A stretch of DNA of 29,266 nt. It comes from JBBSUQ01 sp964389755 (GTDB lineage Bacteria; Bacteroidota; Bacteroidia; Flavobacteriales_D; Crocinitomicaceae). Every line of letters starts with the position of its first letter. Position 1 is the stretch's first letter. The translations under genes and the position numbers were made by a program. This document shows positions 16,211 to 26,167 of the stretch, piece by piece. Under the pieces are notes generated by a model. That model did no database searches, was not told the origin of the DNA, and worked only from the letters and a program-made list of their open reading frames with translations. The stretch lies in contig CAYMEW010000042.1 in assembly GCA_964389755.1 (NCBI GenBank), positions 1-29,266 on the forward strand, in the 5' to 3' direction.

Positions 16211-16644
16211 TTTATTTTGTGAAAGAAACGGGATATGCGTACGTGTTTCACAAGCCCATTTTTTTTTACCGATTGAAAGCGCGCTTATACTCTATACACA
16301 GCTATTGAACCGCGGTAAAGACACCTTAAACGCCAGGTAAGAAAAGAAGAACGGGAGTTTTGTGATTATAACCGCGATTGGTTACGCTATTGTTAATATA
16401 ATCAGCAGGAATTCGGTATTCTGCCAGAACTTCATATAAAAGTAATCGTGAAGACTTTCTGAGGGATGATGGCTTCCGTGAAATGCGACGCGGTGCTTAC
16501 ATTTGGAGTAGCTACTGATTATTTTACCCCGAATATCTGCCTTTTCCGGAACGTACTGAAAACGCCTTTTCCGCACACACCAGCCCCACATGCATTGCCA
16601 GGCGATCCGACGGACTGCTCTCACTGCATAGTATTCAAAACAAA

Positions 16645-16670
16645 AAATCCCCTGCCGAAGCAGGGGATTT
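16645..16670 (-). terminator. Intrinsic terminator after the giant T9SS gene
   Basis: AAATCCCCTGC pairs perfectly with GCAGGGGATTT around a CGAA tetraloop. On the minus strand it is followed by ATTTTTTGTTTTG-like T-rich sequence. It lies about 44 bp past the stop codon of the 2133-residue gene. Confidence 0.9.
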
Positions 16671-16713
16671 CTTAACCTAACTTAACTTAATTGATCTTTA
16701 TTTCAGGGGCTGA

Positions 16714-19700
16714 TTACTCTTTTACGATTCGTTTCACAACCGTTTCCGAACCGTTATCGATCGCAAAGAAGTAAACCGCCGGCTCCAGCTGTGCCACTCC
16801 GATCACACTGCCCGTAGACAGGCTCTGGCGAGCAATCACAACCTTACCCTGTGCGTCGTAAACTGTTACGTCTACACTGCCGGCAAAATCATAGCTCAGT
16901 TTCACCTGGCTCGTTGCCGGGTTCGGTGACAAACTGAGATTCTGGAAGTCGTTCTCCTTCACACCTACGGTACTCACAGTCACACAGGCCGAAGTATCCG
17001 CACAACCGTTCGCATTCGTTCCGATCACGGCATACGATCCGTTCTGTGTAGCCGTAAACATCGCACCGGTAGCTCCCGGAATCGCTGCACCTGTAGCACA
17101 GTTGATCCACTGGTAGCTGTTCGCTCCGCTCGCCGTGAGTATCACGTTGTTCGAAAGCGTGGCCGTTACGTTCGGGAGCGCATTCAGCGTCAGGTTGATG
17201 GTCAGCAAGCTGTCACAACCAACCGCGTTTTGAAGAACTTCGGTATATGTACCGGAAGTGGTGTAAACCATGCCGCTCGCAGAAGTGTACGAACTGCCGC
17301 ATGCCATCTCGGAAATACTGTTCGAAGTCGAATGATTCACCGTGAGGTTGATGGTGATCACACTGTCGCAACCGCTCGCATTCACAAGCGTATCCTGGTA
17401 AACCCCGGACAAAGTGTGGATCGTTCCCGAAGGAGTCGTGTACATATCACACACCGTTTCTGTGATCACCGATGTGGTCGGCATTCCGAAAGTCAGGTTG
17501 ATCGTGATCGTACTGTCACATCCTCCCGCATTCTGGATTACATCCGTATACGTACCGGCAGTCATGTAAGTAGCCCCGGAAGGTGCCGTATACACTGCGT
17601 CGCACGAATGAACGTTTACCGTAGAACTGGTCGGTGTGTTCACCGTCAGCTGGATAATCAGTACGCTGTCACAACCGGCAGCATTCGGAATCGTATCCAT
17701 ATAGGTACCACTCGTAGTGAAGATCGCTCCCGAAGGCGCAGTGTAGGAACTGCACACAACCGGTGTCAGCGTCTGTGAAGTACTGTTAGTGATCGTCAGC
17801 GCGAGCGTGATCGTACTGTCACATCCTGCCACGTTCTGGATAACCTGCGTGTAAGTACCGCTGGCGTTGTAGGTAGTACCGTTCAGCGTGTAAGAATCAC
17901 AGGAAGAAGCCGTAAGCGAACTGGAAGAAGGCTGGTTTACCTGTACGCTCACCATCGCAGAACTGCTGCAGTTATAGGAGTTCGTAACGGTTACCATGTA
18001 ATCGGTCGTACCAGTCGGAACCACATCCATCGGGTTCTGATCGGTGGAAGTAAATCCGGCCGGAACAGAGGTCCACGCGAAAGTGGAAGGAGCCTGTGAC
18101 ATACCTGCCACCTGGATGTTGTCCACACCCCAGTAATAGCCGAACGACGCGATGTAGTTGAAACGGATCTGTACAGTCGGCTGGTTCAGGTAAGCCGCCG
18201 GAAGAACGATGCTTTCCGCTGCCGCAACCTGTGCACCTGCCGTGTTGTTCCCCTGGCTGCCGAGTGGCAGGTAGTTTTTCAGGGTGGTCCATGTGCTACC
18301 GTCTGTACTGATCTCCACTTTCACCGTGTTGTCACCGCTTGTCCATTTGCGATACAGGTTCTCAAAGGTCAGTGTCGCCGATGTAAAGTTTACCGTCGAA
18401 AACACCGGGGAAATCAGGCGCGAATCGGTTGTTGTTCCGCTACCTCCCGCATCGGATACCGCCATGAGGAAGTTACCTCCCTGCGGCATGCTGAAGTTGG
18501 TGAAGTACGTTGAATAACTGTAAGGAGGTGTTTTTACCGACCAGTTGGCAACTGCCGGTGAACTTCCCGCATTCTGGATGGTCCATGAACCGATCCCGGA
18601 GTCGAAAGTCTCGGAAAGGGCCACTCCCGGAGCAGCAATCGAGTTAAATGCACCGTTCACGCTCAGGTCAACTGAATCTCCCTGGCAGATCACCAGGCTG
18701 GATGCCGTGGCCACCACACCGGTCGGAACCGGGTTTACCACAACCGCAACCCCACTCGTGTTAGACCAGCAGTTCGTAGACATATCGTACGCCGCCACGT
18801 AATACGTGTTGCTCGCCGTTACATTCAAAGGTGCGCTCGCAGGCATTGTATTGCTCGTTCCGTTCGCATCCGTTCCCTGCCAGTAATAACTTACGTTCGG
18901 GTCGGAAGATACCGGTACGCTCAGGTTTGCACTACCGCAGGCCGGTGAAGCATCAGCTACCGGGCTTGGAGGAAGCGGTGCCAGCGGGATGTTACTTACA
19001 GTTACAGAAGAACTGTTTGTAGACCAAACCATCAGCACGCTGTTGTATCCGCGTACATAATACGTTCCGTTTACAGTCACGTTATACGGACCTGCCACCG
19101 GTGTACTTGTGCTGGTGCCGTTTGCGGCCGTTTGCCAGTACCAGGTTACGTTCGTTTCAGGTGTTCCGCTTACCGTCAGGTCGGTGCCGCTTGTACAATC
19201 AGGCGTTGCCGGATCCTGTACCGGTGTCGAAGGAGTTGCCGGAAGGTCTCCGAACTCATCTGCCCCCATGTCCGGTGTTGCAGGACGCGTTTGTCCGTCA
19301 ATATCAACTGTTACGGTGGCGATCACGTTTCCGAGGTCAAGCAGCGTCGGGTTGGAAGCAGCTACCAGGTGAAGGTCGTTTGCCCCTGCATATACCGGCT
19401 GAATGTTCACCGAATGCGTATTCGCTCCGAATCCTGCCTGGATACCTGCAAGGTCAGTTCGGTCCGAACCGATGTACGCAAGCACACCCTGTGCCCCGCT
19501 CACTGCATAGTCGTTATAATCGATTGCCGTGAAGATCGTGTTGGCCGCAGCTGAATAAAGTGCGTAAGTCTTCGCTCCCGATGCTGTGCTGTTCACAATT
19601 CCTGTTGTCAGAATGTTGTTACGCGCATCGATGGAAGTAGCTGTTGAAGAGAGGTAAAGTGCCGCTGAAACGGTTCCAGAACTGTTACCTGCGAAGGTAT

Positions 19701-22700
19701 TGCTACCCAGGTGAACCGTGTTGTTATACAACTGGATGCCACCGGTGGTAGTCGTTGAACCACCCGTTGCTCCGATCCGGATACCCACGATCGCATCGCC
19801 GTTGAGGCTCGACCATCCGTCGCCGCCCAGGTTAGAGATCATGTTGTTCATAACCGTGAGGTTACTGGACGTGCTGTTGGTATTGATGTTCAGTCCTTTC
19901 GCCCCGTAACCGCTCGTTCCCGTATAACGGATGTTGTCGATGCGGTTGGAAGAAATAACTGTGTTCAGAACATTGGCCGCCACGTTGATACCCATCGGGT
20001 TGTTTGCAGACGTTACAATATTACTGATCGTATTCGAAGTGATCGTGGCACCGTTCTGATTGCTCACGAAGATCCCGATAAAGCCGACGTAATCCGCAGC
20101 CGTGGAAGACCCGATCACGTTGCCTGCGATGATGCTTCCGGTACTTCCGGCAGCCACACCCGCATTCGCGATACCATAGCTACAACGCATGATCGCGTTA
20201 TTAGCGATTACGATGTTCGTATTCGCAGCTTCGGCAGCCGATCCGGCAGTGGTTCCGCTTCCGGCAAAGATTCCGGCAAAGGTTGTCAGCGGAGCGTTTC
20301 CGAAGATATTCGTATTGCTGATGCCACAGTTTGTAGCCGGGTTGGAAGCGTTCTCACTACCGATCCATACCACCAGTGAAGTCGTGGACGTACTGTTGTT
20401 GGTGATCGTCAGGTCACGCGTTAAAGTGCCGTTATTGCTACCGTTGATTCCTACATAATCCGCACCGTTCAACTTAATAATGCTCGAAGCGTTTCCGGTA
20501 ATGGAAGCCGTTACACCGGCCGCCGGACGAATGAGTAAGGTATTGGTGGAACTTGCCAGCGGGTTGTTGATCACGATCGGGAAAGTTTCCGCAGTTGAAT
20601 AATCGGCATCGATCAGTTCGAAGATCACCGGGCCGGCAAGACAGCTTGTGTTATACGCGTTAACCGCACTTGTAAGGGTTGCGTAGTTTCCGCTCGCACC
20701 CACGGTAAACAATCCGGCCAGCGTGTTCTGGATCAGGTATGTTGAAGGCGTTGTCGGAGGAGTGGAAGCCGCCGGGGGAGTACTTGTAAAACCAGTTGCA
20801 CCTGCCGCCGGGCTTACCGCCACGTTTGGAGTTGTCGCATTGTCCTGCGCTACCACGTAGTAAGATACCACATCTCCGACCACTACACCGTTTCCGAATG
20901 TAAAGGAATACTGGTTCGACCCGAGTGAAACACCCTGCGCAGCGGTATAAGCGCCGCCGTTGATCTTCCAGTAAAGTACCGGAAGTCCCGAACCGCTTAC
21001 CGGGATCCCGGAAGCATCGGTAATTGTTGCCACCAGCGTACGGTTACCCGTCGTACAGGCTCCGTTCAGAGCGGTGTAAGTGATCAGTGGTGCAATAATA
21101 TCGAGCGGTGCACCGTCGAATTCATCGGCACCCATGTCCGGGTTGATTCCTCCGCCGTTAACAGATCCGGCCGGACCGGGACGCGTTTGTCCGTCGATAT
21201 CGTTCGTGATAGAAGTCACCGCAGCTCCCGATTCAAGTTGGGAAGGAGTTGCACTTGCAACCAGGTGCAGATCCGTTGCACTGATAAACGGTGCAGCTGC
21301 CGTGGTCCCGAAAGAATACAGGTCGTTTGTAGCCGCAGAACTCAGCGTATTGGTATACGTACGCAGGTTAGTTGCACCCGTGGTAGCCGACGGTACGAAG
21401 TTGGAGGCCAGGTAAAAACCGGTTCCTGCTGTAGTACCGGCCTGCGCAATACCCTGGCGGGCTGCATCCGTACCGGAATAATACGCGTTATTGTTCAATG
21501 TGAGGTTCATCGAAGATGAGCCTCCCGAAGGCAAATACAATGCAATGTGTGCAATGCTCGTGGTTCCTCCCGTCATAGTGTTGGAAAGGATGTTGTTGCG
21601 CACGTCGATCCCTGTGTTGCTCGTTGAACCGATCGCCAGTGCCGAAGTCGAAATGTTTGAACCCGAACCGAGGCATGCACCATACATAGAGATCGTGTTA
21701 TGCAGGATCTTATGACCTGTTCCCGACCCCACATACATCCCGATGATCGAGAAGCCGAAGCCGAAAGCCGTACCGCCGGTGATGTTTCCGTTTACGTCGG
21801 ACACGAAGTTATTCGCTACCGTAATGTTGTTTCCGCCATTCAGGAAAAGTCCCACAACACCCCAGGTAGCTGTACTGAAGTTGCGTACCTGGCTGAGTTT
21901 GTTGCGCGTAATGGTAGCGGATGCCGCACTGGTAGCCACGTAAATGGCTGAACTGCGGTTCGAGGAAGACGTGGAAGTAGCCTCCACACGTGTGATTGTG
22001 TTCTGATCGATCGAATACGGTCCGGAGGCACTCACAACGGAGATACCACGACAGATCCCGCCTCCGGAAGCATTGATAACTACTCCGTCGATCACATTTG
22101 ATGCAATATTCAGGGTACCGCTGCCGATTGCAGAGTTGAGTTCGATCCCGCCAACCGTTGTCTGAACGTATGAAAGCAGGTTTTTGATCGTGTTACCTGT
22201 AATGGAAACACCCGTTGCCCCGGCTACATAGATACCTTTAGTATATACGGTAGTTGCAGGACTTGTATACGGATAAGTAGTCACTGCGGACTGGTCTCCG
22301 ATCACGTTGTTTGTAGCTGTGAACACGTTACATACCGATGCATTGGCACCATTCAGAACGAGTGCACGTGCCATGGCAGTAAAGGTGTTGTTATTCACCA
22401 CCAGGTCATTGATCGTCGTTCCGGAAGCAGCCGTGTTTGAGGTCACACTGGTCAGCGCCGTCGGTGCATCCGCATCCGTCGCTCCTCCGTTCCCTCCGGC
22501 ATAGATCCCGAAAGTCGTGTTCTCGGAACCGGTCGTGGACGTAAAGCCGGAGGCGTTCCTGCCCGTGGCACTTCCCGTCAGTTTACAGTTACGGATCACG
22601 ATGTTATCCGCCGATGTAACCACTGTGGTAGCCGTTGCGATACGGATAACCGAAGTGTAGTTTACTGTGTTTGCAGCTGTGTTTACCAGCGCAAGGTTCC

Positions 22701-23115
22701 GGTTGGTCCCCGTCGTAAGCGGGTTGTCCCCGTCAATGGTCACATTGTCCGCCCCTTTCAGTTCGATCAGTCCGCGACCCGTGGCACTCGTACCGGAAAC
22801 CGTTACGTTGTCTGCCGTCGGATAAATCATCACCGAAGTGTAATTTGAAAGCCCGGCACTTCCGGAACTGTTCAGTACTGCGGTACCCGGTTCCGTTGTA
22901 TTGGCCGAAATTTCAACGTTAATGGCCCCCTGGTGAATTCCGCCGTTAATAGCGGTAAAGGCATCTCCGAGCGTCGCATAAGAGGCTGTTGGAGTTCCAC
23001 CGGTGGCATTGACGTTTACCTGTGCATGCGCGCGCAGGCCAACGACACTCAGCGTGCCCAGGAATAACATCCGTAACATGCTGATCTTCGCCAGTTTTAA
23101 AGTAGTGTTAATCAT
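16714..23115 (-). CDS. Giant T9SS-secreted beta-helix protein with Ig-like and 50-residue tandem repeats
   Basis: This 2133-residue protein starts with a signal peptide (ends near GLRAHAQ, residue ~32) and ends with a type A T9SS sorting domain (~2053-2133: LSPNPATSQVKLSYDF ... VYFFAIDNG ... VVKRIVKE), so it should be exported by T9SS and retained or released at the surface. In between lie: a right-handed beta-helix region (~40-665) ending in DIDGQTRP...PDMGADEF; an Ig-like link with two FTVG/YATLTSAV-type restarts; a second, related beta-helix (~810-1287) ending in the same DIDGQTRP motif; Ig-like domains with YYWQ motifs (~1290-1480); a jelly-roll/MAM-like domain starting ETFDSGIGSW (~1500-1668); five CDS...GCDS repeats (~1727-1977); and one more Ig-like domain. 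No catalytic site was identified; adhesion or glycan binding is inferred. Terminator at 16645-16670. Confidence 0.93.
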   Translation of the reverse strand: MINTTLKLAKISMLRMLFLGTLSVVGLRAHAQVNVNATGGTPTASYATLGDAFTAINGGIHQGAINVEISANTTEPGTAVLNSSGSAGLSNYTSVMIYPTADNVTVSGTSATGRGLIELKGADNVTIDGDNPLTTGTNRNLALVNTAANTVNYTSVIRIATATTVVTSADNIVIRNCKLTGSATGRNASGFTSTTGSENTTFGIYAGGNGGATDADAPTALTSVTSNTAASGTTINDLVVNNNTFTAMARALVLNGANASVCNVFTATNNVIGDQSAVTTYPYTSPATTVYTKGIYVAGATGVSITGNTIKNLLSYVQTTVGGIELNSAIGSGTLNIASNVIDGVVINASGGGICRGISVVSASGPYSIDQNTITRVEATSTSSSNRSSAIYVATSAASATITRNKLSQVRNFSTATWGVVGLFLNGGNNITVANNFVSDVNGNITGGTAFGFGFSIIGMYVGSGTGHKILHNTISMYGACLGSGSNISTSALAIGSTSNTGIDVRNNILSNTMTGGTTSIAHIALYLPSGGSSSMNLTLNNNAYYSGTDAARQGIAQAGTTAGTGFYLASNFVPSATTGATNLRTYTNTLSSAATNDLYSFGTTAAAPFISATDLHLVASATPSQLESGAAVTSITNDIDGQTRPGPAGSVNGGGINPDMGADEFDGAPLDIIAPLITYTALNGACTTGNRTLVATITDASGIPVSGSGLPVLYWKINGGAYTAAQGVSLGSNQYSFTFGNGVVVGDVVSYYVVAQDNATTPNVAVSPAAGATGFTSTPPAASTPPTTPSTYLIQNTLAGLFTVGASGNYATLTSAVNAYNTSCLAGPVIFELIDADYSTAETFPIVINNPLASSTNTLLIRPAAGVTASITGNASSIIKLNGADYVGINGSNNGTLTRDLTITNNSTSTTSLVVWIGSENASNPATNCGISNTNIFGNAPLTTFAGIFAGSGTTAGSAAEAANTNIVIANNAIMRCSYGIANAGVAAGSTGSIIAGNVIGSSTAADYVGFIGIFVSNQNGATITSNTISNIVTSANNPMGINVAANVLNTVISSNRIDNIRYTGTSGYGAKGLNINTNSTSSNLTVMNNMISNLGGDGWSSLNGDAIVGIRIGATGGSTTTTGGIQLYNNTVHLGSNTFAGNSSGTVSAALYLSSTATSIDARNNILTTGIVNSTASGAKTYALYSAAANTIFTAIDYNDYAVSGAQGVLAYIGSDRTDLAGIQAGFGANTHSVNIQPVYAGANDLHLVAASNPTLLDLGNVIATVTVDIDGQTRPATPDMGADEFGDLPATPSTPVQDPATPDCTSGTDLTVSGTPETNVTWYWQTAANGTSTSTPVAGPYNVTVNGTYYVRGYNSVLMVWSTNSSSVTVSNIPLAPLPPSPVADASPACGSANLSVPVSSDPNVSYYWQGTDANGTSNTMPASAPLNVTASNTYYVAAYDMSTNCWSNTSGVAVVVNPVPTGVVATASSLVICQGDSVDLSVNGAFNSIAAPGVALSETFDSGIGSWTIQNAGSSPAVANWSVKTPPYSYSTYFTNFSMPQGGNFLMAVSDAGGSGTTTDSRLISPVFSTVNFTSATLTFENLYRKWTSGDNTVKVEISTDGSTWTTLKNYLPLGSQGNNTAGAQVAAAESIVLPAAYLNQPTVQIRFNYIASFGYYWGVDNIQVAGMSQAPSTFAWTSVPAGFTSTDQNPMDVVPTGTTDYMVTVTNSYNCSSSAMVSVQVNQPSSSSLTASSCDSYTLNGTTYNASGTYTQVIQNVAGCDSTITLALTITNSTSQTLTPVVCSSYTAPSGAIFTTSGTYMDTIPNAAGCDSVLIIQLTVNTPTSSTVNVHSCDAVYTAPSGATYMTAGTYTDVIQNAGGCDSTITINLTFGMPTTSVITETVCDMYTTPSGTIHTLSGVYQDTLVNASGCDSVITINLTVNHSTSNSISEMACGSSYTSASGMVYTTSGTYTEVLQNAVGCDSLLTINLTLNALPNVTATLSNNVILTASGANSYQWINCATGAAIPGATGAMFTATQNGSYAVIGTNANGCADTSACVTVSTVGVKENDFQNLSLSPNPATSQVKLSYDFAGSVDVTVYDAQGKVVIARQSLSTGSVIGVAQLEPAVYFFAIDNGSETVVKRIVKE
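17186..17935 (-). repeat. Five tandem 150-bp coding repeats
   Basis: Inside the giant gene, five in-frame units of about 50 residues follow the pattern C-[DSG]-x-Y-T-x-[PS]-x-G ... S/T-G-T-Y-x-[DEQ] ... N-x-x-G-C-D-S-x-[IL]-x-[IL]-x-L-T. Two cysteines per unit (CDSYT and GCDS) are conserved, possibly a disulfide outside the cell. Similar units occur in other Bacteroidota surface proteins. Confidence 0.85.
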
Positions 23116-23546
23116 AAATGAACTTTATATTTCGGCAAAAATCAATTAATTACGAATACAAAAAATATGTTAATTGTTCAAAAAACAACAAATGCGCAAT
23201 GTAAATTAAACAGCGTTTATTAGTTATAACTACTTATAAAGTTTATAACTTATGTAAATGCCCGTCTTTATTCGGTTTTGTTTTTTAGTTGAATTTTATC
23301 CGAACTAATTCTGCTTTCGCCCTCGAGGCGGTCGATACAGCTAAAAATTAACATATTTTAACAACACCTCCTTACTTCAAAAGTAGCAAGTGTCACTTCC
23401 CACTGGAACAACTGTTTTTACGCTGCTTCCTCCTCATTCTCATCCTCATTCTGCTTCTGCCCATCCCGAATTCTTCGACCCCAGGGAGAGCAATACTGCA
23501 GGATTATTCTAAAATACCCTACGAATGCACTATCGATGGCGCATAA

Positions 23547-23590
23547 ATACAGCATAGATATCGCATGGATATCGCATGAATACCGCATGA
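23547..23590 (+). repeat. 11-bp tandem repeat, four copies
   Basis: The units are ATACAGCATAG, ATATCGCATGG, ATATCGCATGA and ATACCGCATGA. The core ATAnCGCATGn is shared by three; the first is more diverged. It lies in the gap between the two divergent T9SS genes. Confidence 0.85.
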
Positions 23591-23861
23591 AACAAGTATT
23601 TATTAAACAAACCGTTAAAATAACAACAGGCTTTCGCTGACATATCCACTGGATCGCACTGGTAATTCGAATCCGATCCCATAAAATCCGTTAATATCCT
23701 GCTAAAAGAGAAAAGCACGTAGGTTCGGGGCGCTCTGAAAAAACAGTGCCTTGTGTTGAACACCGTGCTTAAGATGCAAAACGACCTTTTACACCGACCT
23801 TACTTCCGAAATTCCATACCGTAAAGGGCCACCTTTCTGCCTCCGAATCCGTCTTATCTTA

Positions 23862-23869
23862 TACATTTG
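23862..23869 (+). promoter_or_regulatory. Candidate Bacteroidota -7 promoter box for the FG-GAP gene
   Basis: TACATTTG matches TAnnTTTG exactly and lies 33 bp before the ATG at 23903. A TTTCTG upstream (23834-23839) may serve as a poor -33 element. The box overlaps the upstream TTG that an automatic start call might choose, which argues against that start. Confidence 0.5.
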
Positions 23870-23902
23870 TGTAAAACTCGCGTCACGCTCAAACCCGCTA
23901 AA

Positions 23903-26167
23903 ATGAATAAACTGCTTTGTTTACTGATCGCACTCACCTGTTCTCAGGCAATTTACGCACAATTCTCTTTCGAATATCAGCCCGATGGCGTGCCGGTGAA
24001 CGTGACCGGGAATACGCTGTCCAATCCCTATGGAGGCGGCTTTAATTACGTGCAGGTCAGCGACCTCGACTATGATTACGACGGCGACATGGACCTGGTC
24101 GTCTTCGACCGGACAAGCGATAACATCCGCCTCTTTGAAAACGTACTGGACGGAACCACGCGCCATTACAGGCAGGTCTACAATGCATCCCAACTCTTCC
24201 CGGAAGATCTTCGCTACCGCGTATTTTTGACAGATTACGATCAGGATGGCGAAAACGACCTGTTCACCTATGGCATTGGCGGAATCAAGGTTTATAAAAA
24301 TACCGGGGATGCGGCCAACGGACTTCAGTGGCAACTCTTTAAAACCCTTCTCAAGTCCGATTATTCGGGTACCTACACGAACCTGTATGTCTCCTCCAGC
24401 GATATTCCGGCCATTGTGGATGTCGATTACGACGGCGACCTGGACGTGCTGACCTTCGGCATCAGCGGGCAACACCTCGAATATCACCAGAACCAAAGCA
24501 TGGAACTTTACGGAATCCCGGATAGCCTGGAGTTCGTCCTCGTAAACCAGTGCTGGGGAAAATTCGGGGAAGACCTCAACAACAATACGATCCTGCTCAA
24601 TGACAACAGTGCGCCCTGTACATCCGGGAATGTTCCCAACCCGCAACGCGTGACCGGACCATCCGGAGAACAAAGCGATCCGAACGCCGAACTGAACAGG
24701 CACGCAGGATCCACCGTACTGGCGCTTGATTATGACGGGAACGGCGTGAAGGACCTCGTGCTCGGAGATGTCTCCTTCCCGAACATGACCCTCCTTATTA
24801 ACGGCGGAACTGCTCCCAATACGAATTCGCCCATGGTTAGCCAGGATAATGCATTTCCCTCGAATACCGTTCCTGTACACATGCAACTGTTTCCGGCCGC
24901 TTTTTACACGGACATTAACTTTGACGGGGTCCGAGATCTGATCGTAAGCGGGAATGCCAAGAACATTTCGCAGAACGAAAAAAGCATCTATTCCTACATC
25001 AACAACGGGGCTGATGATCAACCGCAGTTCGTCTTCGGTTCGAAGGCCTTCCTGCAACAGGATATGCTGGACCACGGTACCGGTACCCTTCCCGTTATTG
25101 CAGACCTGAATGGTGACGGATTGAAAGACCTCCTCATCGGGAATCTTTTCCGATATAAAGAAACACTCGACAAAGAAAGCACGCTGGCTTATTATCAGAA
25201 TACCGGAACGGCAACTGCGCCCGTATTTACGTATGTGGACAATGATTTTCTGAACCTCAGCGCTCAGAGTTACGGACTTCGCAGTGCACCGGCTTGTGCC
25301 GATATTGACAACGACGGCGACCAGGACCTGTTTCTCGGGCTGGAAGACGGTACAATCGTTTATTACGAGAACATCACCACAGGAAGCACACCTGTTTTCG
25401 CTGCGCCCGTAGCCAATTATACCGACAATACAGGTAGTACGATCTCTGCCGGTCAGTTCTGTGCCCCGCAGTTATTCGATCTCGACAAAGACGGAAAAAC
25501 AGACCTCATACTCGGTACCAAGACCGGCCACCTGATCTATTACCGCAATACAGGTACGGCCGGCGCCCCTGTCTTCACGTTAATGAACTCCACCCTGGGC
25601 AATGTAGATGTTTCGCAACAAAACACTCCCGACGGTTACGCCACACCGCACTTCTTCGAACACAATGACACCACTGTTCTTTTCCTCGGCGCCTACGACG
25701 GTAAACTCCATTTTTACACGGATATTACCGACAACCTGGATGCCGGTAGTTCGTTTTCACTCTACAGTTCCGATTTTCTGAAGGTCGACATCCAGGGCTA
25801 CAGCAGTTTCTTTGTAGACGATATCGACAACGACGGATTCCTGAACATGTTCGCCGGTCAGGATCTCGGAGGGCTTTACCATTTTGAGGTCGACCCGAAC
25901 AGTACGGCATCCCTCAACACGCTTTCAGAAGAAAAATTTGCCTGCCGCGTCTACCCGAACCCGACCTCGGGCACTATTCATATCGAAATTCAGGAAAGCG
26001 GAAGCTATAGTCTCGAATTAAGCGACATGCAGGGAAGAATACTTGAAAGCAGGTCATTCTCCGGTCACGCAGATCTAAACCTCGCAGACCAGCAACAGGG
26101 TGTCTATTTCATTCGCATGACGGACAAGCAGGGAAATACAGTTGTTCGGAAGGTGGTCAGGCGTTAA
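23903..26167 (+). CDS. FG-GAP/VCBS repeat protein secreted by T9SS
   Basis: This 754-residue surface or secreted protein starts at ATG 23903, giving a clean signal peptide (MNKLLCLLIALTCSQAIYA, cleavage near residue 19). The body is a series of FG-GAP/VCBS-like beta-propeller repeats with calcium-binding loops of the D-x-D-x-D-G-x-x-D-L type: DYDYDGDMDL, DYDQDGENDL, DVDYDGDLDV, DYDGNGVKDL, DINFDGVRDL, DLNGDGLKDL, DIDNDGDQDL, DLDKDGKTDL and DIDNDGFLNM, about nine in all. Many are followed by LGxxxGxIxYYxNTGTxxxPVF. The last ~75 residues (VYPNPTSGTIHIEI ... GVYFIRM ... VVRKVVRR) are a type A T9SS sorting domain. Function is probably ligand binding or adhesion (inference). An upstream TTG at 23867 would add 12 residues but falls in the promoter box. 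Its stop codon overlaps that of the convergent ispE gene. Confidence 0.95.
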   Translation: MNKLLCLLIALTCSQAIYAQFSFEYQPDGVPVNVTGNTLSNPYGGGFNYVQVSDLDYDYDGDMDLVVFDRTSDNIRLFENVLDGTTRHYRQVYNASQLFPEDLRYRVFLTDYDQDGENDLFTYGIGGIKVYKNTGDAANGLQWQLFKTLLKSDYSGTYTNLYVSSSDIPAIVDVDYDGDLDVLTFGISGQHLEYHQNQSMELYGIPDSLEFVLVNQCWGKFGEDLNNNTILLNDNSAPCTSGNVPNPQRVTGPSGEQSDPNAELNRHAGSTVLALDYDGNGVKDLVLGDVSFPNMTLLINGGTAPNTNSPMVSQDNAFPSNTVPVHMQLFPAAFYTDINFDGVRDLIVSGNAKNISQNEKSIYSYINNGADDQPQFVFGSKAFLQQDMLDHGTGTLPVIADLNGDGLKDLLIGNLFRYKETLDKESTLAYYQNTGTATAPVFTYVDNDFLNLSAQSYGLRSAPACADIDNDGDQDLFLGLEDGTIVYYENITTGSTPVFAAPVANYTDNTGSTISAGQFCAPQLFDLDKDGKTDLILGTKTGHLIYYRNTGTAGAPVFTLMNSTLGNVDVSQQNTPDGYATPHFFEHNDTTVLFLGAYDGKLHFYTDITDNLDAGSSFSLYSSDFLKVDIQGYSSFFVDDIDNDGFLNMFAGQDLGGLYHFEVDPNSTASLNTLSEEKFACRVYPNPTSGTIHIEIQESGSYSLELSDMQGRILESRSFSGHADLNLADQQQGVYFIRMTDKQGNTVVRKVVRR

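Larger units (their letters stand above)
16163..16713. other. Intergenic region between converging genes
   Basis: This is 551 bp between the M1 peptidase and the large T9SS protein. Each end has a terminator (16184-16210 and 16645-16670). The ~430 bp between them shows no convincing gene: an 80-residue minus-strand open frame (16382-16624) has no start context, family likeness or codon pattern like its neighbours. A T9 run sits near 16260. No RNA gene was recognised. Confidence 0.6.
23116..23902. other. Divergent intergenic region between the two T9SS genes
   Basis: This 787-bp region separates two divergently transcribed surface-protein genes. The part next to the giant gene (23116-23400) is very AT-rich. 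It holds an 8-bp inverted repeat AGTTATAA/TTATAACT (23222-23229, 23243-23250) and an imperfect -7-like box for the minus strand (CAAAAAATA on the plus strand, 23159-23167). A pyrimidine-rich CCTCATTCT-type stretch lies near 23428-23450, then an 11-bp tandem repeat (23547-23590). A 77-residue minus-strand open frame (23530-23763) runs through the repeat and looks spurious. Near the right end is the candidate promoter of the FG-GAP gene. No RNA gene was recognised. Confidence 0.6.

Noticed and set aside
16382..16624. An 80-residue minus-strand open frame in the gap after the M1 peptidase
   Set aside because: No family likeness, unusual Trp/Cys/Arg-rich composition, and no promoter or start context.
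23530..23763. A 77-residue minus-strand open frame between the two T9SS genes
   Set aside because: Its C-terminal part is the translated 11-bp repeat; no signal or family seen.
23921..25075. A 384-residue minus-strand open frame
   Set aside because: It is entirely antisense to the FG-GAP gene, whose Asp-rich repeats leave the opposite strand open.
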